From Ancylobacter radicis (GTDB lineage: Bacteria; Pseudomonadota; Alphaproteobacteria; Rhizobiales; Xanthobacteraceae): a DNA stretch of 33,281 nt. Below the pieces are notes generated by a model that did no database searches, was not told the origin of the DNA, and worked only from the letters and a program-made list of their open reading frames with translations. Shown here piece by piece: positions 7,678 through 15,562 of the stretch (position 1 is its first letter; each line of letters begins with the position of its first letter). A program made the translations under genes and the position numbers. The stretch is from NCBI RefSeq assembly GCF_018449475.1, contig NZ_JAHCQH010000010.1, positions 1-33,281 of the forward strand. Direction: 5' to 3'.

Positions 7678-9417
7678 TTACTTCTTCTTCACGACGCTCT
7701 GCGGGTTGAGGCTGCCGATATTGCCGCTCTCGCTGCCCGCAGCCGGGTCGATGACCGCATTGATGAGGGTTGGCTTGCCCGAATCCATCGCTTCGTCGAC
7801 GGCGCGCTTCAGCTCGTCCGGGGTGGTGGCGTTCACACCCACGCCGCCGAAGGCTTCCATCATCTTGTCGTAACGGCTGTCCTTGACGAACACCGTGGTG
7901 CCCGGATCGCGACCGGTCGGGTCGGTGTCGAGGCCGCGATAGATGCCGTTATTGTTGAAGACGACGATGCAGACCGGCAGGTTGTAGCGGCAGATCGTCT
8001 CCACCTCCATGCCGGAGAAGCCGAAGGCCGAGTCACCCTCGACCGCCAGAACCGGCTTGCCGGTCTCGACGGCGGCGGCGACGGCGAAGCCCATGCCGAT
8101 GCCCATCACGCCCCAGGTGCCGACGTCCAGACGCTTGCGCGGCTGGTACATGTCGATGACGCCGCGGGCGAGATCGAGCGTGTTGGCGCCCTCATTGACG
8201 AGGATCGCGTCGGGACGCTCCTTGATCACCTGCTTGAGGGCACCCAGCGCCGAATGGAAATCCATCGGGGTGGAGTTCTTCAGCAGGCGCTGGGACATCT
8301 TGGCGATGTTGACTTCCTTGCGGGCATTGATCGCGTCGGTCCACTCCTTGGCGGGAGCGGTCCAGCCGGACTTGATGCCGTCGAGGAGAGCCGACACGAC
8401 CGAGCCGATGTCACCCACCAGCGGGGCGGCGATCTCGACGTTCGAGTCCATTTCCTTGGGCTCGATGTCGACCTGGATGAACTGCTTGGGCGCATCGCCC
8501 CAGGTCTTGCCCTTGCCGTGCGACAGCAGCCAGTTGAGGCGGGCGCCGACCAGCAGGACGACGTCGGAGTCCTTGAGGACGGTCGAGCGCGCCGCGCCGG
8601 CCGACAGCGGATGGGTGTCGGGCAGCAGGCCCTTGGCCATCGACATCGGCAGGAAGGGGATGCCAGAGGTCTCGACGAATTCGCGGATGGTCTCGTCGGC
8701 CTGCGCGTAGGCCGCGCCCTTGCCGAGGATGATCAGCGGGCGCTTGGCGCCCTTCAGCACGTCGAGGGCGCGCTTGACCGCATCGGGACCGGGGATCTGC
8801 GCCGGGGCGGCGTCGATCACCTTGACCAGCGACTTGGTGCCGGCTTCGGCGTCCATGACCTGCGAGAACAGCTTGGCCGGCAGGTCGAGATAGACGCCGC
8901 CCGGACGGCCGGAGACCGCCGCGCGGATGGCGCGGGCGACGCCGATGCCGATATCGGCGGCGTGCAGCACGCGGAAGGCCGCCTTGCAGAGCGGCTTGGC
9001 GATGGCGAGCTGGTCCATCTCCTCATAGTCGCCCTGCTGGAGGTCGACGATCTCGCGCTCGGAGGAGCCGGAGATGAGGATCATGGGGAAACAATTGGTG
9101 GTGGCGTTCGCCAGGGCGGTGAGGCCGTTGAGGAAGCCCGGCGCCGAGACGGTGAGGCACACGCCCGGCTTCTTCGTCAGGAAGCCGGCGATGGCGGCCG
9201 CGTTGCCGGCGTTCTGCTCGTGGCGGAACGACACGACCCGGATGCCCTCGGCCTGGGCCATGCGGCCGAGGTCGGTGATCGGAATGCCGGGCACGCCGTA
9301 GATCGTCTCGATACCGTTCAGTTTCAGCGCGTCGATGACGAGGTGGAAGCCGTCGGTGAGCTCCTGCTCCGCCTCGACTGCCGTGTTTACGTCGATCACT
9401 TGTGCAACTGCAGACAT
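7678..9417 (-). CDS. oxc: oxalyl-CoA decarboxylase
   Basis: 579 aa, a ThDP-dependent cytoplasmic homotetramer converting oxalyl-CoA to formyl-CoA and CO2. With a constant offset of 11 from Oxalobacter formigenes Oxc, the key residues all fit: the ThDP-activating Glu ([11 protein letters not shown], Glu67), Tyr131-Glu132 in GDYEEMDQ, and the C-terminal Ser564 in GSESGNIGS, which belongs to the loop that closes on the substrate. The ThDP/Mg site is [23 protein letters not shown]...NNNGIYRG. The ATG at 9417 has GGGAGGG upstream. It is the only oxc in the window and is flanked by gntR1 (74 bp upstream) and frcB on the same strand. Glyoxylate carboligase or acetolactate synthase is excluded by the conserved YEE and the C-terminal Ser loop. 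Confidence 0.97.
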   Translation of the reverse strand: MSAVAQVIDVNTAVEAEQELTDGFHLVIDALKLNGIETIYGVPGIPITDLGRMAQAEGIRVVSFRHEQNAGNAAAIAGFLTKKPGVCLTVSAPGFLNGLTALANATTNCFPMILISGSSEREIVDLQQGDYEEMDQLAIAKPLCKAAFRVLHAADIGIGVARAIRAAVSGRPGGVYLDLPAKLFSQVMDAEAGTKSLVKVIDAAPAQIPGPDAVKRALDVLKGAKRPLIILGKGAAYAQADETIREFVETSGIPFLPMSMAKGLLPDTHPLSAGAARSTVLKDSDVVLLVGARLNWLLSHGKGKTWGDAPKQFIQVDIEPKEMDSNVEIAAPLVGDIGSVVSALLDGIKSGWTAPAKEWTDAINARKEVNIAKMSQRLLKNSTPMDFHSALGALKQVIKERPDAILVNEGANTLDLARGVIDMYQPRKRLDVGTWGVMGIGMGFAVAAAVETGKPVLAVEGDSAFGFSGMEVETICRYNLPVCIVVFNNNGIYRGLDTDPTGRDPGTTVFVKDSRYDKMMEAFGGVGVNATTPDELKRAVDEAMDSGKPTLINAVIDPAAGSESGNIGSLNPQSVVKKK

Positions 9418-9491
9418 CCCGTATTCCCTCCCAAACTTCCTCGGCGGGTTTTGCCGCCCTTAATCCAAGTCAATGTCCGTTCAAGTCTATG

Positions 9492-10217
9492 TCAGTCCAG
9501 GTCGACATGGCTCTCGACGTGCCGCGCAAGACGTAGCGTATGGTCTCGCACCAGACGCTCGGCGCGGTCCGCGTCCCGCGCCTCGAGAGCAAGAATGATC
9601 TCCTGATGGTCGGCCGCCGAACGCTGCGCCCGGTCCATCTCGAAGATCGTGCGGTGGCGGATGGCCCTGACATGGAAGAACAGGTTGTCCGTCATCGCAG
9701 CGAGCATTGTGGAGCCGCTCAGCCGGATCAGCGCCTGATGGAAGTCGATATTCGCGGAGGAATATTCGTCACATCGGTCGCGTTCGATCCGGGAGAGGTC
9801 GAACTCCTTGAAATAGGCCCTCAAACCGGCGATCGCCTCATCGCTCGCGCGCTGAGTGGCGAGGCGTGCCGCCATGCTTTCCAGCGCCGCCCAGGCCTCG
9901 ATCATCTCGATGATCTCGGCCTTGGAACGGCGTACCACCAGAATTCCCCGCCGGGGCACCGCGCGGAGCAGGCCTTCCTGCTCCAGCATCGCGACCGCCT
10001 CGCGGATCGGCGTCCGGCTTGCGCCCAGACGCTCGGAAATGTCTCGCTCGTCGAGCAGCACCGGCTCGCTGGAGCCGTAGATATTCATGTTGGTAATGGC
10101 TTCCTTGAGAGCGGCATAGGCCTTGCTCTTGAAGCTCTCCTTCGCCGGCAGGCGCTCAATGGCCAGGCCATGATCACCGCTTTGCCAGCGTTTGTTCAGA
10201 ACTGCCTTGCTGCTCAC
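9492..10217 (-). CDS. GntR-family (FCD-domain) transcriptional regulator 1
   Basis: 241 aa from a GTG start at 10217, which has AGAGG with 7-nt spacing. An in-frame ATG at 10280 would add 21 residues but lies on top of a perfect palindrome that looks like an operator. The N-terminal winged helix-turn-helix is at about residues 40-100 (LDERDISERLGASRTPIREAVAMLEQEGLLRAVPRRG, a classic GntR signature). A C-terminal all-helical FCD ligand domain follows, with ANIDFHQ, an ADHQEI segment and RDHTLRLARH supplying the usual metal-binding positions. It is closely similar to the regulator at 10969-11670. It lies directly upstream of oxc on the same strand (74-bp gap), so it probably controls, and is cotranscribed with, the oxalate genes. 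The ligand (oxalate, oxalyl-CoA or formate) cannot be read from the sequence. Confidence 0.9.
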   Translation of the reverse strand: MSSKAVLNKRWQSGDHGLAIERLPAKESFKSKAYAALKEAITNMNIYGSSEPVLLDERDISERLGASRTPIREAVAMLEQEGLLRAVPRRGILVVRRSKAEIIEMIEAWAALESMAARLATQRASDEAIAGLRAYFKEFDLSRIERDRCDEYSSANIDFHQALIRLSGSTMLAAMTDNLFFHVRAIRHRTIFEMDRAQRSAADHQEIILALEARDADRAERLVRDHTLRLARHVESHVDLD

Positions 10218-10256
10218 AGACGCACCTCTGCGGAGATCCTCCGCCGGAGATTTCAG

Positions 10257-10275
10257 AAAATTTGGCATACCAAAT
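10257..10275 (-). promoter_or_regulatory. candidate GntR operator upstream of gntR1-oxc
   Basis: ATTTGG-CATA-CCAAAT (10260-10275) has perfect 6-bp arms. Read on the minus strand, 10272-10257 is TGGTATGCCAAATTTT, identical at 15 of 16 positions to 12073-12088 upstream of the first oxalate transporter. GntR/FadR-type proteins bind short symmetric T-GGT...ACC-A sites. Its position about 40-60 bp upstream of the GTG start of gntR1 fits autoregulation. Confidence 0.6.
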
Positions 10276-10577
10276 ACCAACGTGTCAATTGGAATCCCCC
10301 TGAAGAACGGGGGCGCGGCGCTCCTTCTTCCCTAGGGTTAGCGCGGGACCGGCCCTTGATTTCCAAGGCGTTCTCGGGTGCCGCAACCCAATTGCGTATG
10401 CAGTATACCACGGGTCGGAAGCCGTGGCGAGGGCGTGTGAACAGTTTGCCCCGGAGCCGATGCAAAAGTTCGCGAGGTGGAGGAGAGGGGCGGAGAGGGA
10501 GGGGCAATGACACGGGCGGCACCGTGTCGTCCTCCCGCGTCATCCCGGACGGCCGGAGGCGCCATCCGCCCTCACGC

Positions 10578-10669
10578 CGTCATCCCGGGCTTGACCCGGG
10601 GAGCTACGTCTTGGCCGGGCGCGGGGGCGGGAAGACGTGGATGGCCGGGTCAAGTCCGGCCATGACGGT
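10578..10669. repeat. alphaproteobacterial interspersed palindromic repeat, copy 1
   Basis: It starts CGTCATCCCGGGCTTGACCC and ends with GGCCGGGTCAAGTCCGGCCATGACGG. The outer ends are inverted (GTCAT / ATGAC), and the inner parts form CCCGGG / CCGGCC stems with an ACGTC...GACGT pair. It is closely similar to the copy at 10756-10845. Confidence 0.8.
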
Positions 10670-10755
10670 GAAGGGATGGTGGCGCCGTCATTGTTAGGTG
10701 CGGGCGCAGCGAGCCTCGAAGGAGGGTGCCCGGCGCGGTCCCCCTCCTATCACGA

Positions 10756-10845
10756 CGTCATCCCCGGGCTTGACCCGGGGATCCACGTCTTCTTCCTCGC
10801 GCGGGCCAAGGCGTGGATGGCCGGGTCAAGCCCGGCCATGACGGT
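10756..10845. repeat. alphaproteobacterial interspersed palindromic repeat, copy 2
   Basis: CGTCATCCCCGGGCTTGACC...GGATCCACGTC, a spacer, then GCGTGGATGGCCGGGTCAAG...CGGCCATGACGG. The two halves form an extended stem-loop. Same direction and layout as copy 1, about 90 bp away. Confidence 0.82.
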
Positions 10846-10968
10846 GTATGGGTGGGGCCGCTCGCCTTACGCTGACACTTGCGTCCTGAACACGGAGGCG
10901 CCCGGCCATGACGGGGTTCTGGGGGTTCTGGATAAACGCGAGCCCGAGCCTTGGATGCGTCCCGCCCC

Positions 10969-11670
10969 TCAGGACGGGAAGCGGCCGTGTTTTTCCACAT
11001 GGGCGGCAAGGCCCAGCGTGTGTTCGCGCACCAGGCGCTCGGCAAGGTCGGCGTCGCGCGCGACCAGCGCGGCGATGATGGCGCGATGTTCCTGGAGCGA
11101 ACGCTCGGAGCGATTCTCCTGCCGCACCGACACCGCGCGGATGCCGCGGATATGGATGAACAGGTTGGCGGTCATCTCGCCGATCATCTCGCAGCCGCCG
11201 AGACCGATGATGGTCTGGTGGAAGCGGATATTGGCGTCCGAGTACTCGTTCATGTGCTCGGTCGGTGCCTCTCCCTCGAAATCGTGGAACATGTCGCGCA
11301 GGCTGGCGAGCTCGCGGTCGCTGGCCCGGCTGGTGGCGAGGCGGGCCGCCATGCTTTCCAGCGCCGCCCAGACGATGATCATGTCGATGATCTCGCGCTT
11401 GGACTTGCGCACCACGAAGATGCCGCGGCGCGGCACGGAGCGCACGAAGCCCTCCTGCTCCAGCACCGTCAGCGCCTCGCGGATCGGCGTGCGGCTGACC
11501 CCGAGATCCTGCGAGAGCTGGCGCTCGTCGAGGCGGATCTCGGTCTCCTGACCGTAGAGATCCATCTCGGTGATGGCTTTCTTGATGGCGTCATAGGCCA
11601 GCGTGCGCAGGCTGGTATTCGCGGCGAGCGGCGCGATGTTCAGGCGTGAGTTGGGATCGACGCTTTCCAC
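10969..11670 (-). CDS. GntR-family (FCD-domain) transcriptional regulator 2
   Basis: 233 aa from a GTG start at 11670 (GAGAGGA with 6-nt spacing). The frame is open further upstream to an ATG at 11805, but that extension is a low-complexity Lys/Asn/Arg stretch with no homology to the partner regulator. The helix-turn-helix reads LDERQLSQDLGVSRTPIREALTVLEQEGFVRSVPRRG. The FCD domain contains ANIRFHQ, EHRAII and REHTLGLAAH. It is very similar to regulator 1 over the whole length, including an invariant WAALESMAARLAT block. It is divergent from the first OxlT-like transporter across a 555-bp gap. Likely role: control of oxalate transport and perhaps cross-regulation with regulator 1 (inference). 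Confidence 0.9.
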   Translation of the reverse strand: MESVDPNSRLNIAPLAANTSLRTLAYDAIKKAITEMDLYGQETEIRLDERQLSQDLGVSRTPIREALTVLEQEGFVRSVPRRGIFVVRKSKREIIDMIIVWAALESMAARLATSRASDRELASLRDMFHDFEGEAPTEHMNEYSDANIRFHQTIIGLGGCEMIGEMTANLFIHIRGIRAVSVRQENRSERSLQEHRAIIAALVARDADLAERLVREHTLGLAAHVEKHGRFPS

Positions 11671-12225
11671 GGGCTTCCTCTCAGTTCGTTCGTTGTTGTT
11701 TTTGTTTTTGCGGTTCCGCACGTCCCGCAGGGGCGCGGCGGTCCTTTTGCATTGTTTTACTCGGGCGATTCTCTCGCCCTTAGGGCAGGCATGCCCGAGG
11801 ATCATATATCATATACCGATTGTCCATCCGCCCATTGCCGGATGACGCCCGGCTCGCCCGAGCCCGGATGCGTGGCGTGTTTTCCCGCCCCCCTTATCCC
11901 CGCCACCCTCTTTCCCCGCGATGCCTTCCCGTCCCGGTTCGCGCCGTGGGCCAGCGCGGAACCTCGCCTGTCGGCGCCTTCCGTAACGTCTTCCGCTTGG
12001 TAAGCAGTGGCCAAGTATTACGTTAGGTAATTTTCCGTTGGGGAAGTTGTTGACGCGAAAAAAGTGCAGAGCTGGTATGCAAAATTTTGCATAATAAAAA
12101 AAATCGAGTATGTTCGCCGCAGTCTGTTGCCCTTTGCCTTTGCCGCAGCGGCCGGATTGCCACGAAAACAAGAAGAACAAGCTAGAACTTGCGCCACCTT
12201 ACGCTTGGAAACGTTCGAGGATAAA
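11671..12225. promoter_or_regulatory. 555-bp divergent region gntR2 / oxlT-like gene 1
   Basis: No gene was seen. The gntR2-proximal part is T-rich and contains GGGCGA-TTCTC-TCGCCC (about 11763-11779) and an AT-rich ATCATATATCATATACC tract (about 11801-11817). The transporter-proximal 110 bp is AT-rich, unlike its surroundings, and has TTGACG (12050-12055) followed by a perfect palindrome at 12076-12093. From there to the transporter ATG (12226) is an untranslated leader of more than 120 nt. Confidence 0.55.
12073..12093 (+). promoter_or_regulatory. perfect 18-bp palindrome, candidate GntR operator of the transporter gene
   Basis: TATGCAAAA-TTTTGCATA (12076-12093) is a perfect palindrome. 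Its left part with flank, TGGTATGCAAAATTTT (12073-12088), matches the site upstream of gntR1-oxc at 15 of 16 positions. It lies 20 bp downstream of a TTGACG hexamer, where it would overlap a -10 region, a typical place for repressor binding. Confidence 0.65.
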
Positions 12226-13530
12226 ATGACTACTGCCCCAACGTCATCTATGAATAGCACGCGCTGGCTGCAGCTTGCGTTTGGCGTGATCTGCATGTGC
12301 ATGATCGCGAACATGCAGTACGGCTGGACGTTCTTCGTGAATCCGATGCAGGAACGTCATGGCTGGGATCGCGCGGCGATCCAGGTGGCGTTCTCGATCT
12401 TCATCGTGACCGAGACCTGGCTGGTGCCGATCGAGGGCTGGTTCGTCGACAAGTACGGCCCGCGCGTCGTCGTCCTGTTCGGCGGCTTCATGTGCGGCCT
12501 CGCCTGGCTGCTGAACTCCTATGCCGATTCGCTGGCGCTGCTTTATGTCGGCGCGGCGATTGGCGGCATCGGCGCCGGCGCGGTCTACGGCACCTGCGTG
12601 GGCAATTCGCTGAAGTGGTTCCCGGATCGTCGCGGCCTGGCCGCCGGCATCACCGCCGCCGGCTTCGGCGCGGGCTCGGCGCTGACCGTGATCCCGATCC
12701 AGAACATGATCAAGAATCAGGGCTATGAGGCCGCGTTCTTCTACTTCGGCATCGGCCAGGGCATCGTGATCCTGTTCCTCGGCCTGTTCCTCGTCGCCCC
12801 GAAGAAGGAACAGATCGCCCGCCTCGCCGCGAATGTCGCCGCCAGCGTCAAGCAGTCCGCGCGCGACTTCGCGCCCAAGGAAATGCTGACCACGCCGCTG
12901 TTCTGGGTCATGTACGCCATGTTCGTCATGATGGCCGCCGGTGGCCTGATGGCGACCGCACAGCTTGGCCCGATCGCCAAGGACTTCCAGATCGCCGACG
13001 TGCCGGTGAGCCTGATCGGAATCACCCTGCCGGCGCTGACTTTCGCCGCCGCCATCGACCGCGTGCTGAACGGCCTGACCCGTCCGTTCTTCGGCTGGGT
13101 GTCCGACCAGATCGGCCGTGAGAACACCATGTTCGTGGCCTTCGCCATCGAGGGCGTCGGCATCTACGCGCTGTCCGTGTTCGGCTCGAACCCGGTGCTG
13201 TTCGTGATCCTGACCGGCCTCGTCTTCTTCGCCTGGGGCGAGATCTACTCGCTGTTCCCGGCGATGTGCGGCGATGCCTTCGGCTCGAAGTTCGCGACCA
13301 CCAATGCGGGCCTGCTCTACACCGCCAAGGGCACCGCGGCGCTGATCGTGCCGTTCACCAGCATCATCACCACCATGACCGGCAGCTGGCATGCCGTGTT
13401 CGTCGCCGCCGCGGCGCTGAACATCATCGCCGCCGTGATGGCGCTGGCCATCCTCAAGCCGCTCTCGGCCGCCCATCGCCGCCGCGCCGTCGAGCACAAC
13501 GCCACCGTGAAGGTCGTCGCCGCCGAGTAA
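12226..13530 (+). CDS. oxlT: OxlT-like MFS oxalate/formate antiporter 1
   Basis: 434 aa with about 12 membrane spans (major facilitator superfamily, oxalate:formate antiporter type). The ATG at 12226 is chosen because GAGG lies 5 nt upstream and the protein then begins just before the first span. OxlT of Oxalobacter (418 aa) binds oxalate through Arg272 and Lys355; here Arg286 (LNGLTRPFFGW) and Lys368 (LLYTAKGTAAL) sit 82 residues apart, against 83 in OxlT. The surrounding polar/aromatic residues also fit: Gln31-Tyr32 (NMQYGWT), Tyr121, Trp337 and Tyr341 (FAWGEIYSLF). Cytoplasmic membrane. It is inferred to import oxalate, possibly in exchange for the formate made by Oxc/Frc. It is single-gene, with its own terminator at 13559-13587 and a candidate GntR operator upstream. 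Confidence 0.9.
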   Translation: MTTAPTSSMNSTRWLQLAFGVICMCMIANMQYGWTFFVNPMQERHGWDRAAIQVAFSIFIVTETWLVPIEGWFVDKYGPRVVVLFGGFMCGLAWLLNSYADSLALLYVGAAIGGIGAGAVYGTCVGNSLKWFPDRRGLAAGITAAGFGAGSALTVIPIQNMIKNQGYEAAFFYFGIGQGIVILFLGLFLVAPKKEQIARLAANVAASVKQSARDFAPKEMLTTPLFWVMYAMFVMMAAGGLMATAQLGPIAKDFQIADVPVSLIGITLPALTFAAAIDRVLNGLTRPFFGWVSDQIGRENTMFVAFAIEGVGIYALSVFGSNPVLFVILTGLVFFAWGEIYSLFPAMCGDAFGSKFATTNAGLLYTAKGTAALIVPFTSIITTMTGSWHAVFVAAAALNIIAAVMALAILKPLSAAHRRRAVEHNATVKVVAAE

Positions 13531-14172
13531 GGCGTCCGCCCCTTCTCATTTCGCCTTCAAGGGCGCGTCCTCGGACGCGCCCTTTTTGTTTGTCGGATGC
13601 GGTTACCACCCTTCATTCGCTGATCTTTCGCATCGTTCCAAAGACGATTTTCCTCCCCGCGCCGTGCCGCTTTCGCATCCGTGCGCCTTGGCTTGCGGCG
13701 GGTTCAGGTTGATGAGCTGTCAACAGACAGATTAGCTCCCTTAGAGTTTCTGTGGCGTTTCTGTGACGAACAGGGGCGACAACGCAACGTAATATCCATC
13801 ATAGAGGCTGGCATCTTTGTTGAGTGAGGAAGGCTGACCCAATAGGTCTTTGCTGTTATTGGCTCCTTACCGAACTGTAGAGATGCAACAAAACCCAATT
13901 GGCATACATAATATTGTCGATTAAGATCATGGTTCAGCGGGTCGGAACCGCAACCTTGCGTCAAACCCCGTGCGCGGCACGCAGGTGGGGGTGAGGTGAG
14001 GGGCGGGAACGGCAACAACCTTGTGAGAACGACCTGCCGCGTCAGCGGCTGCCGGGGGCAGGACGCCATGCTGCCCGCGGCCAAAAGAATCGGCGCCGTG
14101 CCGCAAAGGCACGAGTGACCGCAACGATAAGCCGATCCGCGGCAAATGTTGATTTGGGAGAGGAGATCGCCC
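13531..14172. other. 642-bp region between the two transporter genes
   Basis: A terminator lies at 13559-13587. About 13711-13925 is clearly lower in GC than its surroundings. On the plus strand it has an open stretch ending at a stop near 13825 (…APLEFLWRFCDEQGRQRNVI…) with no start or ribosome binding site; I do not recognise it, and it could be an insertion-element or gene remnant. TTGGCATAC (13899-13907) repeats the core of the candidate GntR operator. The rest, 13930-14160, is a GC-rich leader for the next gene. Confidence 0.5.
13559..13587 (+). terminator. Rho-independent terminator of oxlT-like gene 1
   Basis: AAGGGCGCGTCC-TC-GGACGCGCCCTT has a perfect stem. The 3' arm runs into TTTTT (13583-13587), 29 nt after the transporter stop codon. 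Confidence 0.92.
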
Positions 14173-15507
14173 TTGAGCACGTATAATCAGTCCGCCACGG
14201 CCGCAGGGCCGGGCGCCGAATTCTCCGAAGGCCGTCGCTGGCTCCAGCTCGTCGTCGGCGTTGTCTGCATGGTCGCGACCGCGAACATCCAGTACGCTTG
14301 GACGCTGTTCGTCCCGGAAATCCAGCAGACCTTCGGCTGGGAACGCGCGTCGATCCAGATCGCGTTCACCATCTTCGTCCTCGTGCAGACCTGGCTCGCG
14401 CCGATCGAGGGCTACTTCATCGACAAGCTCGGCCCGCGCCTGATGGTCGCCTTCGGCGCCCTGTTCATCGGCGCGGCCTGGGTCATCAACTCGCAGGCCA
14501 CCAGCCTGTTCGGCTTCTATGTCGGCGCAGCCATCGGCGGCATCGGCGTGGGCTCGATCTACGCGACCTGCATCAACAACGCGCTCAAGTGGTTCCCGGA
14601 TCGCCGCGGCCTCGCCGTCGGCCTCACCGCCGGTGGTTATGGCGCCGGCTCGGCCGCCACCATCCTGCCGATCGCGGCGATGATCGAGTCCTCGGGCTTC
14701 CAGGAAACCTTCCTGTTCTTCGGTCTGCTCCAGGGCGGTCTCGCCTTCGTCGCCGCGTGGTTCCTGCGCTCGCCGAAGAAGGGCGAGGTCAAGGCCTCCG
14801 ACAAGCTCAGCCAGACCCGTCGCGACTACACGCTGACCGAAGCCATGAGCACCCGGCTGTTCTGGCTGATGTTCCTGATGTTCATCTGCGTCGTCACCGG
14901 CGGCATGATGGCGGTGGCCCAGCTCGGCGTCATCGCGCAGGATCTCGGCGTCAAGGAGTTCAAGGTCGACCTGTACTTCTTCGTCATGGCCGCCCTGCCG
15001 CTCGCCCTGATGCTCGACCGCGTCATGAACGGCATCTCGCGTCCGCTGTTCGGCTGGATCTCGGACAATATCGGCCGTGAAAAGACGATGGTCATCGCCT
15101 TCACGCTCGAAGGTCTCGGCATCATCGCGCTCGGCGCCTTCGGCCACAATCCGTGGGCGTTCCTGATCCTCTCCGGCGTCGTGTTCCTCGCCTGGGGCGA
15201 AGTCTACTCGCTGTTCTCGGCGCTGGCGGGCGACGCCTTCGGCACCAAGCACATCGGCAAGATCTATGGCGTGCTCTACACCGCCAAGGGCATCGGCGCC
15301 CTGTTCGTGCCGGTCGGCAACCTGCTGATGGAAGCCACCGGCACCTGGTCGACCGTGCTCTACACGGTGGCCGGCATGGACCTGTTCGCCGCCTTCCTGG
15401 CGATCGCCGTCCTGCCGCGTGTGCTGAAGGCCCATGTGGCACGCTCCGGCGCGCTGAATGCGGCGGACGCCGCCGCCGGCACGCCGCGCGCCTCCGCGCA
15501 CGCCTGA
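14173..15507 (+). CDS. oxlT: OxlT-like MFS oxalate/formate antiporter 2
   Basis: 444 aa from a TTG start at 14173, preferred because AGGAG (14161-14165) lies 7 nt upstream. The in-frame ATG at 14146 has no good ribosome binding site and would add 9 residues. An MFS protein with about 12 spans, clearly paralogous to the 12226-13530 product. The OxlT oxalate-binding pair is conserved: Arg290 (MNGISRPLFGW) and Lys372 (VLYTAKGIGAL), again 82 apart. Gln40-Tyr41 (NIQYAWT), Tyr130, Trp341 and Tyr345 (LAWGEVYSLF) also fit. The two copies differ mostly in the central cytoplasmic loop and the C-terminal tail. It may differ in affinity or exchange partner (oxalate/formate against another dicarboxylate); this cannot be read from the sequence. 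Confidence 0.9.
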   Translation: MSTYNQSATAAGPGAEFSEGRRWLQLVVGVVCMVATANIQYAWTLFVPEIQQTFGWERASIQIAFTIFVLVQTWLAPIEGYFIDKLGPRLMVAFGALFIGAAWVINSQATSLFGFYVGAAIGGIGVGSIYATCINNALKWFPDRRGLAVGLTAGGYGAGSAATILPIAAMIESSGFQETFLFFGLLQGGLAFVAAWFLRSPKKGEVKASDKLSQTRRDYTLTEAMSTRLFWLMFLMFICVVTGGMMAVAQLGVIAQDLGVKEFKVDLYFFVMAALPLALMLDRVMNGISRPLFGWISDNIGREKTMVIAFTLEGLGIIALGAFGHNPWAFLILSGVVFLAWGEVYSLFSALAGDAFGTKHIGKIYGVLYTAKGIGALFVPVGNLLMEATGTWSTVLYTVAGMDLFAAFLAIAVLPRVLKAHVARSGALNAADAAAGTPRASAHA

Positions 15508-15532
15508 TCTGCGATCCACTATAAGACGACGG

Positions 15533-15556
15533 TGCGGGCTCCTTCGGGAGCCCGCA
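15533..15556. terminator. bidirectional hairpin with UUCG loop between oxlT-like gene 2 and the NUDIX gene
   Basis: GCGGGCTCC-TTCG-GGAGCCCGC, a perfect 9-bp stem extended by a T-A pair and capped by a very stable UUCG loop. It lies between convergent gene ends (15507 and 15563). The T-run is short (TGCGTTT). Confidence 0.75.
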
Positions 15557-15562
15557 TGCGTT

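Larger units (their letters stand above)
10281..10968. other. 688-bp repeat-rich intergenic region between the two gntR genes
   Basis: No gene was seen. It contains two full and at least two partial copies of an interspersed palindromic repeat (10578-10669, 10756-10845; fragments near 10540-10556 and 10898-10915). It also has a purine-rich stretch (AGGTGGAGGAGAGGGGCGGAG, near 10479-10499) and a GGGGTTCTG direct repeat (about 10913-10930). The frames here read as PGLDPG / WMAGSSPAMT-type peptides, which are well-known translations of this repeat and not genes. Confidence 0.65.

Noticed and set aside
4695..9606. Long plus-strand open frames opposite the two frc genes and oxc
   Set aside because: Shadows of the three enzymes; strong codon-position GC bias produces them. 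The minus-strand products match full-length families with active-site residues.
10218..10280. ATG start for gntR1 at 10280
   Set aside because: It would put the operator-like palindrome inside the coding region. The GTG at 10217 has the better ribosome binding site and alignment with gntR2.
10477..10965. Open frames reading PGLDPG and WMAGSSPAMT
   Set aside because: Well-known spurious translations of the interspersed palindromic repeat; no start context or domain.
11671..11805. ATG start for gntR2 at 11805
   Set aside because: The extension is Lys/Asn/Arg-rich, T-rich promoter-like DNA and is not shared with gntR1; the GTG at 11670 has GAGAGGA.
12064..12225. ATG start for transporter 1 at 12064
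   Set aside because: The frame would start ahead of and run through the 18-bp palindrome. The ATG at 12226 has GAGG 5 nt upstream and fits OxlT length.
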